From NCBI GenBank assembly GCA_958299035.1, contig CATQJL010000316.1, positions 22,421,676-22,485,675 of the forward strand: a stretch of 64,000 bases of DNA. Reading direction: 5' to 3'. The translations under genes were made by a program, and so were the position numbers. Below the pieces are notes generated by a model. It was not told the origin of the DNA, searched no databases, and saw nothing but the letters and a program-made list of their open reading frames with translations. This document shows, one piece after another, positions 43,401 to 52,163 of this stretch; position 1 is the stretch's first letter, and the number at the start of each line of letters is the position of its first letter. The stretch is from Cylicocyclus nassatus. Its lineage: Eukaryota; Nematoda; Chromadorea; Rhabditida; Strongylidae.

Positions 43401-46400
43401 GGTGTCCCTCGTGTAACTGCTTCAGAACCGCCTGTCTCAGCGAAGCTGGAATGACTATTCTGTGGGCGAAGTACAAGCATCCGTTTTGCACTGATAAATT
43501 CTCCCTCAGTGCTCTCCAATTTCGGACTTCTTCTTTCGGCTTGGACGGCCATGCTCCTGATTGCAGCATTCGTATGACCTGCGCAATGGTTTCGTCCTTA
43601 CGAGATTCCTCTTCAATATTCTTCCGGGTTACTGGTAACGCTCGTACAGCAGCGGCTTGAACAGCTCGCACCTCTTCTTCTATCTTCGCTATGACGACGT
43701 CTTCGGTTTGGAATGGCCTTGGAGGGATCAGTCGAGACAGTGCATCGGCTTGTCCAAATTCGGTTGTCTTGCGGTGCTCCAGGTCGAAGTCGTATGCGAG
43801 TAGAATGAGTTTCCATCGTTGCAACCTGTTCGCTGTGTACACTGGCACCATCTTCTTTGGTCCAAAGATGTGTAGCAGCGGCTTGTGATCGGTGAGCAAT
43901 CTGAATCGGCGTCCGTATATGTACCGATGGAACTTACGGACTGCGAAAACCAATGCTAGTCCTTCCTTTTCAATTTGTCCGTAGTTCTTTTCGGCGGCTG
44001 TGAGGCTTCGGCTTGCATGGCAGATAGCCTTTTCTGTCCCATCTGGCATCTTGTGCAGAATAACAGCCCCGATTCCGTAGTCTGACGCGTCCGCAGCTAC
44101 CACTATCTGTAAGTCAGGATCGAAATGTGTGAGGAGTAAATCGGAGGCTAAGACTTCTTTGGCACGCTTGAATGCGTTTTGGCATTCCTCCGTCCATTCG
44201 AACTTTGCGTCCTTCTTGAGCAATGCGTCCAAGGGTGCTCTAAGCTGGCGCATCTCGGCTACGAACAATCCATAGTAGTTGATCATCCCGAGGAATGATC
44301 GAACATCCGCTATGTTCTTCGGCGCTGGCATTTGCTGAATAACTTCAATCTTCTTTGGATCCGGCCGGCGTCCATTTTTGTCAATGATGCAACCTAAGTA
44401 ACAAATCTCTGGCATGAGAAAGTTGCATTTTTCCAACCTGACGTGAAATCCGTAATCCTTGATTCTCTTAAACAAGGCTTCCAGATTCTGGCGATGTTCT
44501 TCATAACTCCTCCCCGTGATGATGATGTCATCAAGATAAGCGGCTACTCCATCAAGTCCGCTTATCATGGAATCCATGATCTGTTGAAATATGCCTGGTG
44601 CCGATTTCACTCCGAATGGAAATCGATTATAGCGATATAATCCTTTGTGTGTATTGATAGTGAGCATCTCCTTTGATGCTTCCTCGACTTCCACTTGCAA
44701 ATAGGCTTCTGCTAGGTCGAGTTGAGTGAAAAGCTGGCCTCCATTGAGCTTTGTAAACACATCCTCCGCAGTGGGCAATGGATGCTGATGCAGCTGCAAT
44801 GCATCGTTAAGTCCTGTCGAGAAGTCGGCGCACAGACGGATCTTGCCATTTTTCTTCTTGACGGCGACTATCGGCGCGGCCCACTCTGAGTGTTCTACAG
44901 CAGAAATAACTCCTTCGGCAACCAGCCGATCAATTTCTGCCTCCAGTTCTGGTGCCGTGGCGTATGGAACTGGCCTCTTCTTCTTGAAGACTGGCACAGC
45001 ATCGCTTTTCAAGACTAGCTTGGCCTTGCTCTTCGTGCACTTTCCCAAGTCGCTATTGAAGACTTCTGCATATTTCCTCTTCAAATCGGCGACGACTTCG
45101 GCTCGAAGTTTCTCCTCGCTAGTCACCTTTCTGCAGTTGTAGTTGTCCTTCAGCTTCTTGTACGCCGGCAATTGGATACACCATTCCAATCCTAATAGAT
45201 TCGAGCCTTCGGTGACGTAGCAAACTCCGTTTCCATGAACGGTTTTACCTGTAACTCGATCTTTGACCTTAAAATCGGTCGAGAATTTACCGTCGATCTG
45301 CATCGTCGTCCCGTCGGCAGTTTTCACGGGCAACACACAGGGTTCCAGAGCAGGGGATCCCATCCTCTTCCAGGCTCTTCGCGAAATCAGGGTTATATCC
45401 GCACCTGTGTCTAGCTGTAGCTTGAGGGAACATCCTCTGATTACGACGTCGATATAAGTCCGCGCCTTCTCGGCGTCGAAAACGACCACATTTTTGCACT
45501 GTCGCCTGCGGCTCACATGGGTTCCCGTCTTCCGCCGCTTCTTTCGACTGTTGTCAGATTGTGGACAGTCTCTTCTGAAATGTGGTCCTCCGCATATGAA
45601 GCAATTTACCTTTTTCTTCCATACAGCATGGACGTCGCGAGTGCCTTCCATGTCCGTGTTATCCACTTTCAAAGCAGTGAAATTTTCGCAATCCGTGACC
45701 AGGTCTTCGATTGTTAGCGGTACTTCGTCCTTGTGGGCGTCCAGTCGACGAATCATCCGAAGGCGAACTTCCCTGAGCGAGGGATCTTGAAGACCTGCTA
45801 CAAATTGCAACGTCTTCATTGCCGTGTAATCCAGCTCCTTGAGTCGAGCGTCTTCGTCCATCCGCTTGATAGTGTTAGCGTATTCGCGAAATGGTACGCA
45901 CGTTGGTGTAAGCGGCGGACAGGCTATCCTCAGGCACTCGTACCTTCTCCTGATGAGGGTCTTCTTAGAGGCAAATAGCTTCTGAAGATTCGCGATGGTG
46001 GTGTCGAAGTCCAAGTCATGTGGTTTCGCAGGTAAGACCTCATCTGCATACTTCCGATATGATTCTTCGTCCAGCTTCATGAGGATCAAGTCGCGCTTCT
46101 TGTGATCCGGCAGCTGGGCGTCGCGAATTATAGGTCCATACCTGCCGTACCAGTATGCAAACGTGTTACCTGTCTCCTCGTCCGAGACAAATCGTTGCAC
46201 TTCCTTGCTCAGCTGATCGTATTGATCTTTGCTGGCATCTTGAACGGCTCCCTGCTTACTGGCTAAGGCGGTAATTAGCTCCTTCATCTGCTCCTGCTGA
46301 GCTTGCAATTGCATCTGCTGCTCCTGTTGAAGTTGCCTTTGCAGCTTCATCTCCTCCTGTTGAATTCGCATTTGTTCGACCATGACCGACAGGACCTTCT

Positions 46401-47160
46401 CCAAAGAGTCATGGCCATGCCGCTCTTCACTGGCTTTCGGCATGGTAGAACTCTTCAGTGTCGACGAGTTCTTCTGCTAAATCAAATTCCTTGCAATGCT
46501 TACTTGTCTGGCTGTCCTCGACCGGTAGCAGCTTCCCAGCTTGAACTGAGCTGCAGCACTTCTTCTTGTCCTTGATTGGGGGGCTGCTCGTCCTCGGTCG
46601 GGCTGTTGGTCCTCGGTCGGTGGAGCTTCTTCCGGTCCTTGGTCGGTGGAGGTCTTCTTGTCCTTGATCCTGATCGCCAGTTGTTGTGGAACGCGTTGAG
46701 CCGTTGACGATTTATTAGAAAAACACAAAGATTCCCCTTATACACATAGGCGTATATGCCGCGGGTTCACTAGGATCAATGCAATAACAACACGTAAACA
46801 TAATCAAGGTGCGGCGGGTACGCCGCAGCCGCCTAGGTCACCTCAGCCTTAGCTATCAATAATGAGCGAGTTCTATTGACACTGAACAGCTCTACAACAA
46901 TAGTTTGTGGCAGATGTCCGCGTAGATAACACGGGGGTCTAGCTGTGTAATGTCTTATATGAAACTGTTATCGCTAACAATATCATTGTCTAAATCTGTA
47001 CTTTTTTGTAGTCTTCATCTATCGAATCCCTTTTAATGGCTGAAATTGACGAAAATAGCTGGACAGCAGTTTCATCCGAGTGCAAAAATATTTTTGACCC
47101 TGCTTGGAGTTCAACAGAACTTGGCGATGATTGTTATAAGCTCCATCGTTCAGAGTTTTT
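40444..47160 (+). CDS. Three in-phase exons of an unrecognised gene (partial), with a retrotransposon in its intron
   Basis: Candidate exons are a 20-base microexon 40444-40463 (TATTTCAG| ... CAG|GTAATT), 42012-42054 (TTATTCCAG| ... TATCA|GTAAGC) and 47012 to about 47160 (TTTTTTGTAG|). Joined, they keep one frame: KTPDVNR, then LSDAIPVNRNITLS, then SSSIESLLMAEIDENSWTAV...FDPAWSSTELGDD. The phases (2 then 0) fit exactly, and the last exon is markedly protein-like (acidic, Ser-rich). No domain or family is recognised. Exons before 40444 and after 47160 are not located; the last exon's donor is unresolved and the frame stays open to 47284. The Ty3/Gypsy element 42108-46899 sits in the 42055-47011 intron, antisense. 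Confidence 0.55.
40464..42011. other. Intron-like stretch with poly-C runs and weak frames
   Basis: If the microexon is real this is one intron. Frames at 40575-40763 and 41616-41936 are open on the plus strand, but the latter is GC-rich, Ser/Arg-rich and equally open on the minus strand. Poly-C runs occur at about 41136 and 41230. Confidence 0.3.
42108..42325 (-). repeat. 3' LTR of the Ty3/Gypsy element
   Basis: 218 bases, TGTTGT...ACAACA termini, same sequence as 46682-46899 base for base as far as I can read. It follows the pol stop codon on the element's strand. Confidence 0.95.
42326..42335 (-). promoter_or_regulatory. Polypurine tract
   Basis: On the minus strand AGGAGGGAGG directly abuts the 3' LTR and overlaps the pol stop codon (TAG at 42334-42336). 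Plus-strand DNA synthesis of LTR elements is primed from such a tract. Confidence 0.85.
42334..46443 (-). CDS. Gag-Pol polyprotein of the Ty3/Gypsy element
   Basis: A single frame of 1369 residues. Domain order: Gln-rich coiled-coil Gag N-terminus (about 10-60); capsid-like region (80-260); one zinc knuckle CFICGGPHFRRDC (281-293, CX2CX3HX4C); retropepsin LDTGADITLI (active Asp 345); reverse transcriptase with YLDD at 636-639; RNase H starting at ADASDYG (Asp 785); HHCC zinc finger (HEGHPG ... CRDC) and integrase with D1075, D1129 and E1165, giving the D,D-35-E spacing. The C-terminal tail after integrase has a short basic region. All key residues are present and no frameshift separates gag from pol, so Gag must be made from the fusion by proteolysis. 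The order RT-RNaseH-IN is Ty3/Gypsy rather than Ty1/Copia. The ATG at 46443 is the first in frame. Confidence 0.96.
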   Translation of the reverse strand: MPKASEERHGHDSLEKVLSVMVEQMRIQQEEMKLQRQLQQEQQMQLQAQQEQMKELITALASKQGAVQDASKDQYDQLSKEVQRFVSDEETGNTFAYWYGRYGPIIRDAQLPDHKKRDLILMKLDEESYRKYADEVLPAKPHDLDFDTTIANLQKLFASKKTLIRRRYECLRIACPPLTPTCVPFREYANTIKRMDEDARLKELDYTAMKTLQFVAGLQDPSLREVRLRMIRRLDAHKDEVPLTIEDLVTDCENFTALKVDNTDMEGTRDVHAVWKKKVNCFICGGPHFRRDCPQSDNSRKKRRKTGTHVSRRRQCKNVVVFDAEKARTYIDVVIRGCSLKLQLDTGADITLISRRAWKRMGSPALEPCVLPVKTADGTTMQIDGKFSTDFKVKDRVTGKTVHGNGVCYVTEGSNLLGLEWCIQLPAYKKLKDNYNCRKVTSEEKLRAEVVADLKRKYAEVFNSDLGKCTKSKAKLVLKSDAVPVFKKKRPVPYATAPELEAEIDRLVAEGVISAVEHSEWAAPIVAVKKKNGKIRLCADFSTGLNDALQLHQHPLPTAEDVFTKLNGGQLFTQLDLAEAYLQVEVEEASKEMLTINTHKGLYRYNRFPFGVKSAPGIFQQIMDSMISGLDGVAAYLDDIIITGRSYEEHRQNLEALFKRIKDYGFHVRLEKCNFLMPEICYLGCIIDKNGRRPDPKKIEVIQQMPAPKNIADVRSFLGMINYYGLFVAEMRQLRAPLDALLKKDAKFEWTEECQNAFKRAKEVLASDLLLTHFDPDLQIVVAADASDYGIGAVILHKMPDGTEKAICHASRSLTAAEKNYGQIEKEGLALVFAVRKFHRYIYGRRFRLLTDHKPLLHIFGPKKMVPVYTANRLQRWKLILLAYDFDLEHRKTTEFGQADALSRLIPPRPFQTEDVVIAKIEEEVRAVQAAAVRALPVTRKNIEEESRKDETIAQVIRMLQSGAWPSKPKEEVRNWRALRENLSVQNGCLYFAHRIVIPASLRQAVLKQLHEGHPGMTRMKMLARGFAYWMGINREIEDSVRRCRDCQEASKMPVKTLLHSWKVEDKPWNRLHIDYAGPLNGKMYLVVVDAYSKWPEVFEMPSSSTTATLRELRSLFARFGNPQVIVSDNGTQFTAKEFQDFCEERGIKHMRSPPFHPQSNGQAERFVDIFKRTFQKIKEGGTAEKIAEFLQSYRRTPCTTAPGQRSPAELLLGRQIRTPLSLLNEDSKEEGMGNENMEKQFNRHHGARKREYQPQEAVWVRDFRSGCEKWIPARVKKRYGEAVYDVLTEDNQLWRRHANQMRSGRMERRRDPASTTRLEEGQMDNGMNIAEHQATSTTSLIPIRSSRHRRPPERLQVDPHFKMYRCSS
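46444..46681 (-). other. 5' leader of the retrotransposon
   Basis: It contains three or so copies of a (G)TCCTYGGTCGGTGGAG-like unit (plus-strand view, 46589-46650). This array in the untranslated leader could be a packaging or translation element, but that is inference. Confidence 0.5.
46664..46681 (-). promoter_or_regulatory. Candidate primer-binding site
   Basis: Just inside the 5' LTR the minus strand reads ACTGGCGATCAGGATCAAGG, so a TGG (complement of tRNA CCA) starts two bases inside the LTR. I could not assign the tRNA. Confidence 0.6.
46682..46899 (-). repeat. 5' LTR of the Ty3/Gypsy element
   Basis: 218 bases, TGTTGT...ACAACA termini. It lies upstream of gag on the minus strand with a leader of about 238 bases between, so it should hold the promoter. 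Confidence 0.95.
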
Positions 47161-47607
47161 ATGTTACCAAAAATTTCGCCTCCCCCCCCCCCTCACGCCC
47201 CTTTTAGGATGGAGCCTTCAGGTCCTTACCACATCTCCCATGTTATCTCGTTTACAGTCAGTCTTTATCATGTCCTGCAATTGATCGACGTTTTTATTTC
47301 ATTCTTTCATTCATTCCATTCTCCTCGTTCACTCATCGGTTTATTCATTTATCTGTTACCTATTCATTTCCTTCATTTACCCATTCACATATTCATTCCC
47401 TCATTCATACAGTCACATTTTATTCCTTCCTCACACTTTTTGATCTCATTTCTTTATACAACTATTTCTTCTCGATTTATTTACCACCCTGACCCTTCAC
47501 CTTATTTTACTTTATCCAAATCGCTTCATTTACTCACCCAATTTTTCGCGTTCACTTTGACCACATGCATATTCACTCATACTTTGAAGGCACTGTCCAT
47601 TTCGACT
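47161..47607 (+). repeat. Poly-C run followed by a pyrimidine-rich CATT-type degenerate repeat
   Basis: After a C run near 47180 the plus strand is dominated by TTCATT, CATTC and TTTAC units from about 47295 to 47580. The long open frame here simply translates this low-complexity repeat into Phe/Ile/His/Ser-rich sequence. Confidence 0.7.
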
Positions 47608-47670
47608 GTAATCTTGCCCAGTACCGTAATCGAAGATGGTCTCACAGGACAGTACGGTACTGGGCGAGAT
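47608..47670. repeat. Short hairpin, GCCCAGTACCGTA family
   Basis: TTGCCCAGTACCGTA and TACGGTACTGGGCGA are inverted around about 25 bases. Related CCCAYTACCGTA sequences occur near 54047-54104, 58367, 63606 and 63812. Confidence 0.7.
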
Positions 47671-48250
47671 ACAGCTGGATCCCTTTGCCACAGTCATCGA
47701 AACATATAAGCTCCTTTTTCAGCCCTCTTAATCTAACTTGGGCCTTCACTTCATTCACGGACCATTTCTTTTTCATTCTTATTACTTTTTGATGAATAAA
47801 AAAAGTTTTTGTTTCTACACTTCAATCGCTTTTTTTCAGTCTTCCATCGCTTCTTTTTTCAATTTTTTCTTTTATACTTTTTTCGCTCAGTTTGAGTGAA
47901 CTTGGATCAAGGTTGAATTTATTGCGCCGAAACGTGTGTGTACTAGCAGACGAATGATCTGCCACAGACGTCTTCTCTCTTTTCTCTTGTGTTGTTCTTT
48001 CCGAACATTTATTTTTTCGCTGCTTCGACAGCCCATTCTATGAACTTGATGGCTGTCAGTCATTCTAATGGAGTCTAGAACTGTTCGTCGTATTCCACTA
48101 CACATATTCGAACTGCGCCATCATAATCCGATGATTCATTGCCAGAAACCTCTAAATTCTATGATCGTTATAATTTATTGCTGCTGTGGGGCTCGTATTC
48201 ATTCGCGGTTTTGCCGTCCGGTTATGGGTTTGTGCATTCACAGAATTTGC
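47671..48250. other. No supported gene
   Basis: AT- and T-rich sequence. Open frames near 48068-48250 overlap in two phases with no splice support. Confidence 0.4.
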
Positions 48251-48290
48251 ACTTTACAGGAGCGTTTGCTACATCGAATAATATAAGGAA

Positions 48291-48558
48291 ATGGATTGGT
48301 TACGAGGACGAATGTTCTTCGGAGGAGGTGGTTCGTCGAACGCATCGTCTACTGACGACGAGGAACGTCGTCTCGTCGAACAACCATCCACCTCTTCAAC
48401 ACGGGTCAGTTTCTTTTTCCTTTTTTCTTTTTTTAACTTCATATTCTTCTTCTCTCTCATCTCATGCAATTTTCTTTTTTCCCTCCATAATTTATCTCTT
48501 TTTCCTTACGCCTCAGCGGAACTCATTCAGGCTATTGACGTCAAAATGGCCATATTAG
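48291..48558 (+). CDS. Candidate first exon(s) of an unrecognised gene
   Basis: ACTTTACAG at 48251-48259 could be a spliced-leader acceptor, 31 bases before ATG 48291. The exon 48291-48404 encodes 38 residues: MDWLRGRMFFGGGGSSNASS, then an acidic DDEERRLVEQ and a Ser/Thr-rich end. It closes at CGG|GTCAGT in phase 0. A possible second exon from 48517 (CTTACGCCTCAG|) adds RNSFRLLTSKWPY before TAG at 48556. So either this is a tiny 51-residue product or a later donor leads on. No family recognised. The competing frame in another phase (RKWIGYEDECSSEEVVRRTH) is also open, which lowers confidence. Confidence 0.4.
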
Positions 48559-50422
48559 CCATTCTACTGACTATCTGGGATTTCTCAAACAGCCTTATTC
48601 ATATGGGGATTTACTCGTGGGAAGTCATGAATTTCGTTTTGAATGCGCTTATTCATGTTTTCTGCAGAATTAAGAATGAAATAAAGGGAGGGCTGTGGGT
48701 GGGGGGGGGGGAGGGGGAGAGAATGGTACGTAGTTGTTAAAGTGTACGGATAACTTTTTTTAAGCAATTGAGATTTTCATAGATTTCATAAAAACTGGAT
48801 TATGTTCTGATCTTCTTGAGGTCCGTCTCGAAAAATGGAATTTTTAACAAAAGTTTAGGTCAAGTCATAAATAAACAGCTGTTTGATTTTCATCAAAGCA
48901 ATTTTATAGATCTCATATAATTAGTAGTTTGTGTATGTTGAAAAATATTTGGCTTACTTTTTGAGTTTTTCGAAACTATGTACAATTTGTGCTAGTCATA
49001 AATATGCAATACTTTTATTCAGCAAACATTTTGATCAAAATAATTACGATTCTACTAATTTGAATTGAACAATGAAAAAAATTGGCCTTTCTTGAAATTT
49101 TGAAGTCATAAAAGAACTAGAGATGAGCTAATGCAATCATTTCTTCTGTAAGTTGATCGCCTCACAAGAGAGATTTTTGAGATTTTTTCTTGAAATTTTG
49201 GAGTTAAAAGCTTGCAAAAAAATTGAAATTAAGCAAGAAATTTAGAGAAGCGATTCTGTACCCTTTATCTCCAAAGATCTTTGAGATACCAAGGAAACAG
49301 AAAGAAGTAATTTCTCTATTTTTAATGTTGAAGAAACTTCTTTAACGTTGCAAAAGCATTTCCTATTCGCTAGCGTCACATGCACACATTTCCTGTTGAG
49401 TGTCTGAGACAGGATGCAGACGTCATCATACTTCCTCTATCCTCAAGTAACGTTCGCAGTTCTGGTCCTGAGGCGAAACTGCAGGTGAACCAACATGGGG
49501 GGGGGAGAGTGGGGGACGAATGTCGAACGATCATTGTGGTTTCTCATTAGGTTTGATCAGCTAACTTTTGTAAGAATTTGCGGATTAAGAGGCTGCGAAA
49601 CGCGCAGAGTTTGGCAGAGGTGGCTTATAAGCCTAAATTCGTTTTTGGGACAAAAAGCAAAGGGGATACGGTCTTTGTGGCCAAAAAATGACTTTTTTAC
49701 TCGACGTTTCGTTCTTTGAGGGCTTTTAAGTTTATGGTTTTGGGTTAAAGGGGACTTCCTTTGTTGCATTTTCGGAAAGCTACTCTGTGGAGCCTGAACT
49801 TGTTAGAGGACGGGTTATGGAAGGCGAACGACGTTTGTGGGTCCCCATTGAGTCGGAACATTTTGTTTTTTGAATTTTTGAATTGAAAGTAATGTGAACC
49901 ATCGAATTTTGACAAGTTGAATTTTGATAATTAGTGACATATAATCTTACATTTAATATGTATAATTGATTCATTTGATTTTGGATAGGTTTATCGCATG
50001 AAATTATCACATTCATTTTACTCGCTCGCATTTTTTTGGATAATGTATGAAAGATTATGCAAAGCAAGTCAGTCACATCGTCGCTTTTTCTCTATATCAT
50101 GGTTTATGTGACTATAAAAGGGCAGAGTATCTTGATGTGTGGAGATAATCGGTCACTATGTATCATTCAGAACTCAATGTGATACAGCAGTGAAAAAAAC
50201 TCCATGAACTTCAAATCTGAACAAAAATATTTTTGGCAAATTTCTTTTGCTCAGAGTTCTTTCTCTTTTAAGCCAACTGCATATTAAAGGGTAAAAGATA
50301 CGTATATTGCTTTTTTATAATTGTGCTGGTTTTTTTGCTCCCTTTTTACACAATGCTCAATGGAACGAATTCAAATAACTAGGTAACTTTTTGATCGCTG
50401 TAAATGATCTGAAAATAAACTA
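48559..50422. other. Gene-poor stretch with poly-G runs and a dispersed repeat
   Basis: Poly-G runs lie at about 48701 and 49497. Bases 49608-49760 are the second copy of the repeat at 13730-13880. No exon is supported. Confidence 0.4.
49608..49760 (+). repeat. Dispersed repeat, copy 2 of 2
   Basis: Same-orientation match to 13730-13880 (GGGACAAAAAGCAAAGGGGA, CTCGACGTTTCG). The copies lie 36 kb apart. Confidence 0.65.
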
Positions 50423-52163
50423 TTAGGTCTTTCCGAATGTATCAGGTTGGTCCGAAAGTTCTGTCCCACCATTTTCAAAAAATCATAACTTCCTCCTATC
50501 ATGATGTTTTTGCATAGATAAAACCATTTTGGAAAGAGCAATTCATGCACTTTCTAAAACTGCTTTGGCTGCCGTCCATAATCTCTGTTTGCAGCGAAAA
50601 AATTGGGAAAAGAAAATCACTTCAAGTTTGGATTTTTAAGCAGGCCCGTTAAAAAATCTAAAACCGTGCCATAAAATCCAAAACAACCACTACCCTAGGC
50701 TTTCTGTCTCTTCTTTCTATGTGAGCAAAACTCGCGCTAATCGAGCCTTTCTTAGAAAGATTATGATTTTCGAGAAAAAATGCCAAAAAATCTGTTTCTT
50801 AAGAAAATTGATTTTTTGACATTTTTTTCAAAAAATCATAACTTTCAAAGTAACAGTTCTATCAGCGCGAATTTTGCTCAGCTAGAAATAGGGGGTCAAA
50901 AAGTCTAAAACAGTGGCTGTTTTGGATTTTATGGCACAGTTTTGGATTTTTCAGCGGGCTTGCTTAAAAATTCCAAACTTGAAGTAATTTCCTTTTCCCA
51001 ATTTTATCTATGCATTCAGAGCCTAGTAGATAGCACCCAAAGCAGTTTTAGAAAGTGCATGAATTGCTCTTTCCAAAAAGGTTTTTACATGCAAAAACAT
51101 CATGTTAGGAGGATGTTATGATTTTTTGAAAATGGTGGGACAGAACTTTCGGACCAACCTAATAATTTCGCTTTTTTTAAAGGGGCGCTACATCTGAAGG
51201 AAAAGTGTTTTCTAAGAGATCTTGGTAGCACTCGATGCAGCATTTCATCCTCTTTTCAACAGTGGTGAAAACGTCGCAGTTCAATCATTGAGCTTTCGGA
51301 GAATATTCAAAACCTGCGATCCATGCTTTTTGAGATTGTCAAGTTTCACAATCTTTCAAAACTTTCATTTCAACCCTCAGAAGGAGTTCAAGTAACGATT
51401 AGATAGAGCAAACGCTACAGGATACAAATTAATTTTTTTCTTCTTCATATTCTCCTCAAATTTTTTAAATAAAATTTCAACTGATGCTACCAATTTTCAT
51501 ACTTGGTCAACATAAATCTCGTAGTACATCAGTAAGAGAGCAGCTTGGGTGCTGCTTGACGCAGCTTTTTCTCCTCTTTCTAATAGGTGTTTTTTGTTTC
51601 CGACTTGTTCAATCTTCGGGGAAAAAATCGTCCTAACTCATGTTTTTGAACGCGCTCAAAGCTGTACCCGAAAAACTCGAAGTTCAGTATTTCGAATACA
51701 GAGGCTCTCATTTGCTTTATAAAATCAACATTAAGTCATATATCATCTTGGAAGCTTCAAATTCCGAGTACTTACTGATGTTTGATGCGATTGTGACTGA
51801 CTTAGGCCCAAAATCCGATGGCTTTGGTGAAAAACCTTTAAAAAAATTACGGCGAGCTATGAAAAAGAGAAAAAAGCTGTGCCGTATCCTATAAGGTTTG
51901 CTCTATCTAATCGTTATTTGAACTACTTCTCAGCAGTGATATGAAAGTTTTAAAAAATTGTGAAACTTGACCATCTCAAAAAGCATGAGTCGTAGATTTT
52001 CGTTATTTTCCGAAAGCTCATTGATCTTACTGCAACGTTTTCATTACTGTTAGATAGTGGATGAAATGCTGCATCGAATGCTTCCAAGGTCTCCTTGAAA
52101 TGTTAATTCCATCACATGTGGCGTCCATTTGAAAAAAGCGAAATTACTTTCAGAATGACCTAA
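50423..52163. mobile_element. Outer mariner-like foldback element carrying a nested element
   Basis: Ends TTAGGTCTTTCCGAATG and CTTTCAGAATGACCTAA are inverted and flanked by TA. The left arm is cut after TTAGGTCTTTCCGAATG by the inner element and resumes at 51163 (TAATTTCGCTTTTTT). From there it pairs for about 250 bases with 51893-52140, through CGATGCAGCATTTCATCC, GAGCTTTCGGA and GATTAGATAGAGCAAAC. The centre 51416-51892 is unpaired and holds an 84-codon frame of doubtful meaning. Confidence 0.88.
50442..51162. mobile_element. Inner foldback MITE with long arms (721 bp)
   Basis: TCAGGTTGGTCCGAAAGTTC and GAACTTTCGGACCAACCTAA are inverted, with TA on each side (50440-50441, 51163-51164). The arms are about 330 bases each and pair almost throughout (GTCCCACCATTTTC, TGCATGAATTGCTCTTTCC reversed, TGGATTTTATGGCAC), around a small loop near 50790. 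It has no transposase. Confidence 0.9.

Larger units (their letters stand above)
42108..46899 (-). mobile_element. Complete, apparently young Ty3/Gypsy LTR retrotransposon (4.8 kb)
   Basis: Two 218-base LTRs that I read as identical flank a single uninterrupted gag-pol frame of 1369 codons. The direct ATAG on each outer side (42104-42107 and 46900-46903) is a 4-base target duplication. A candidate primer-binding site and a polypurine tract sit at the right inner edges. Identical LTRs, open frame and intact catalytic residues together indicate a recent insertion that may still be competent. Short LTRs, one fused gag-pol frame and the K02A2.6-like pol suggest the Mag-type branch of Ty3/Gypsy common in nematodes. 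No env frame lies after pol. It is inserted antisense in an apparent host intron. Confidence 0.95.

Noticed and set aside
42676..46575. Many 60-105 codon ORFs overlapping gag-pol
   Set aside because: Shadows of the single 1369-codon gag-pol frame in other frames and strands.
47161..47709. 182-codon plus-strand ORF
   Set aside because: It translates a low-complexity CATT/TTCA pyrimidine repeat and a poly-C run; composition is Phe/Ile/His/Ser only and there is no splice or homology support beyond the exon ending near 47160.
51640..51894. 84-codon ORF in the centre of the 50.4-52.2 kb element
   Set aside because: Protein-like in part, but too short for a transposase, without a catalytic triad, and located in the unpaired loop of a non-autonomous element.
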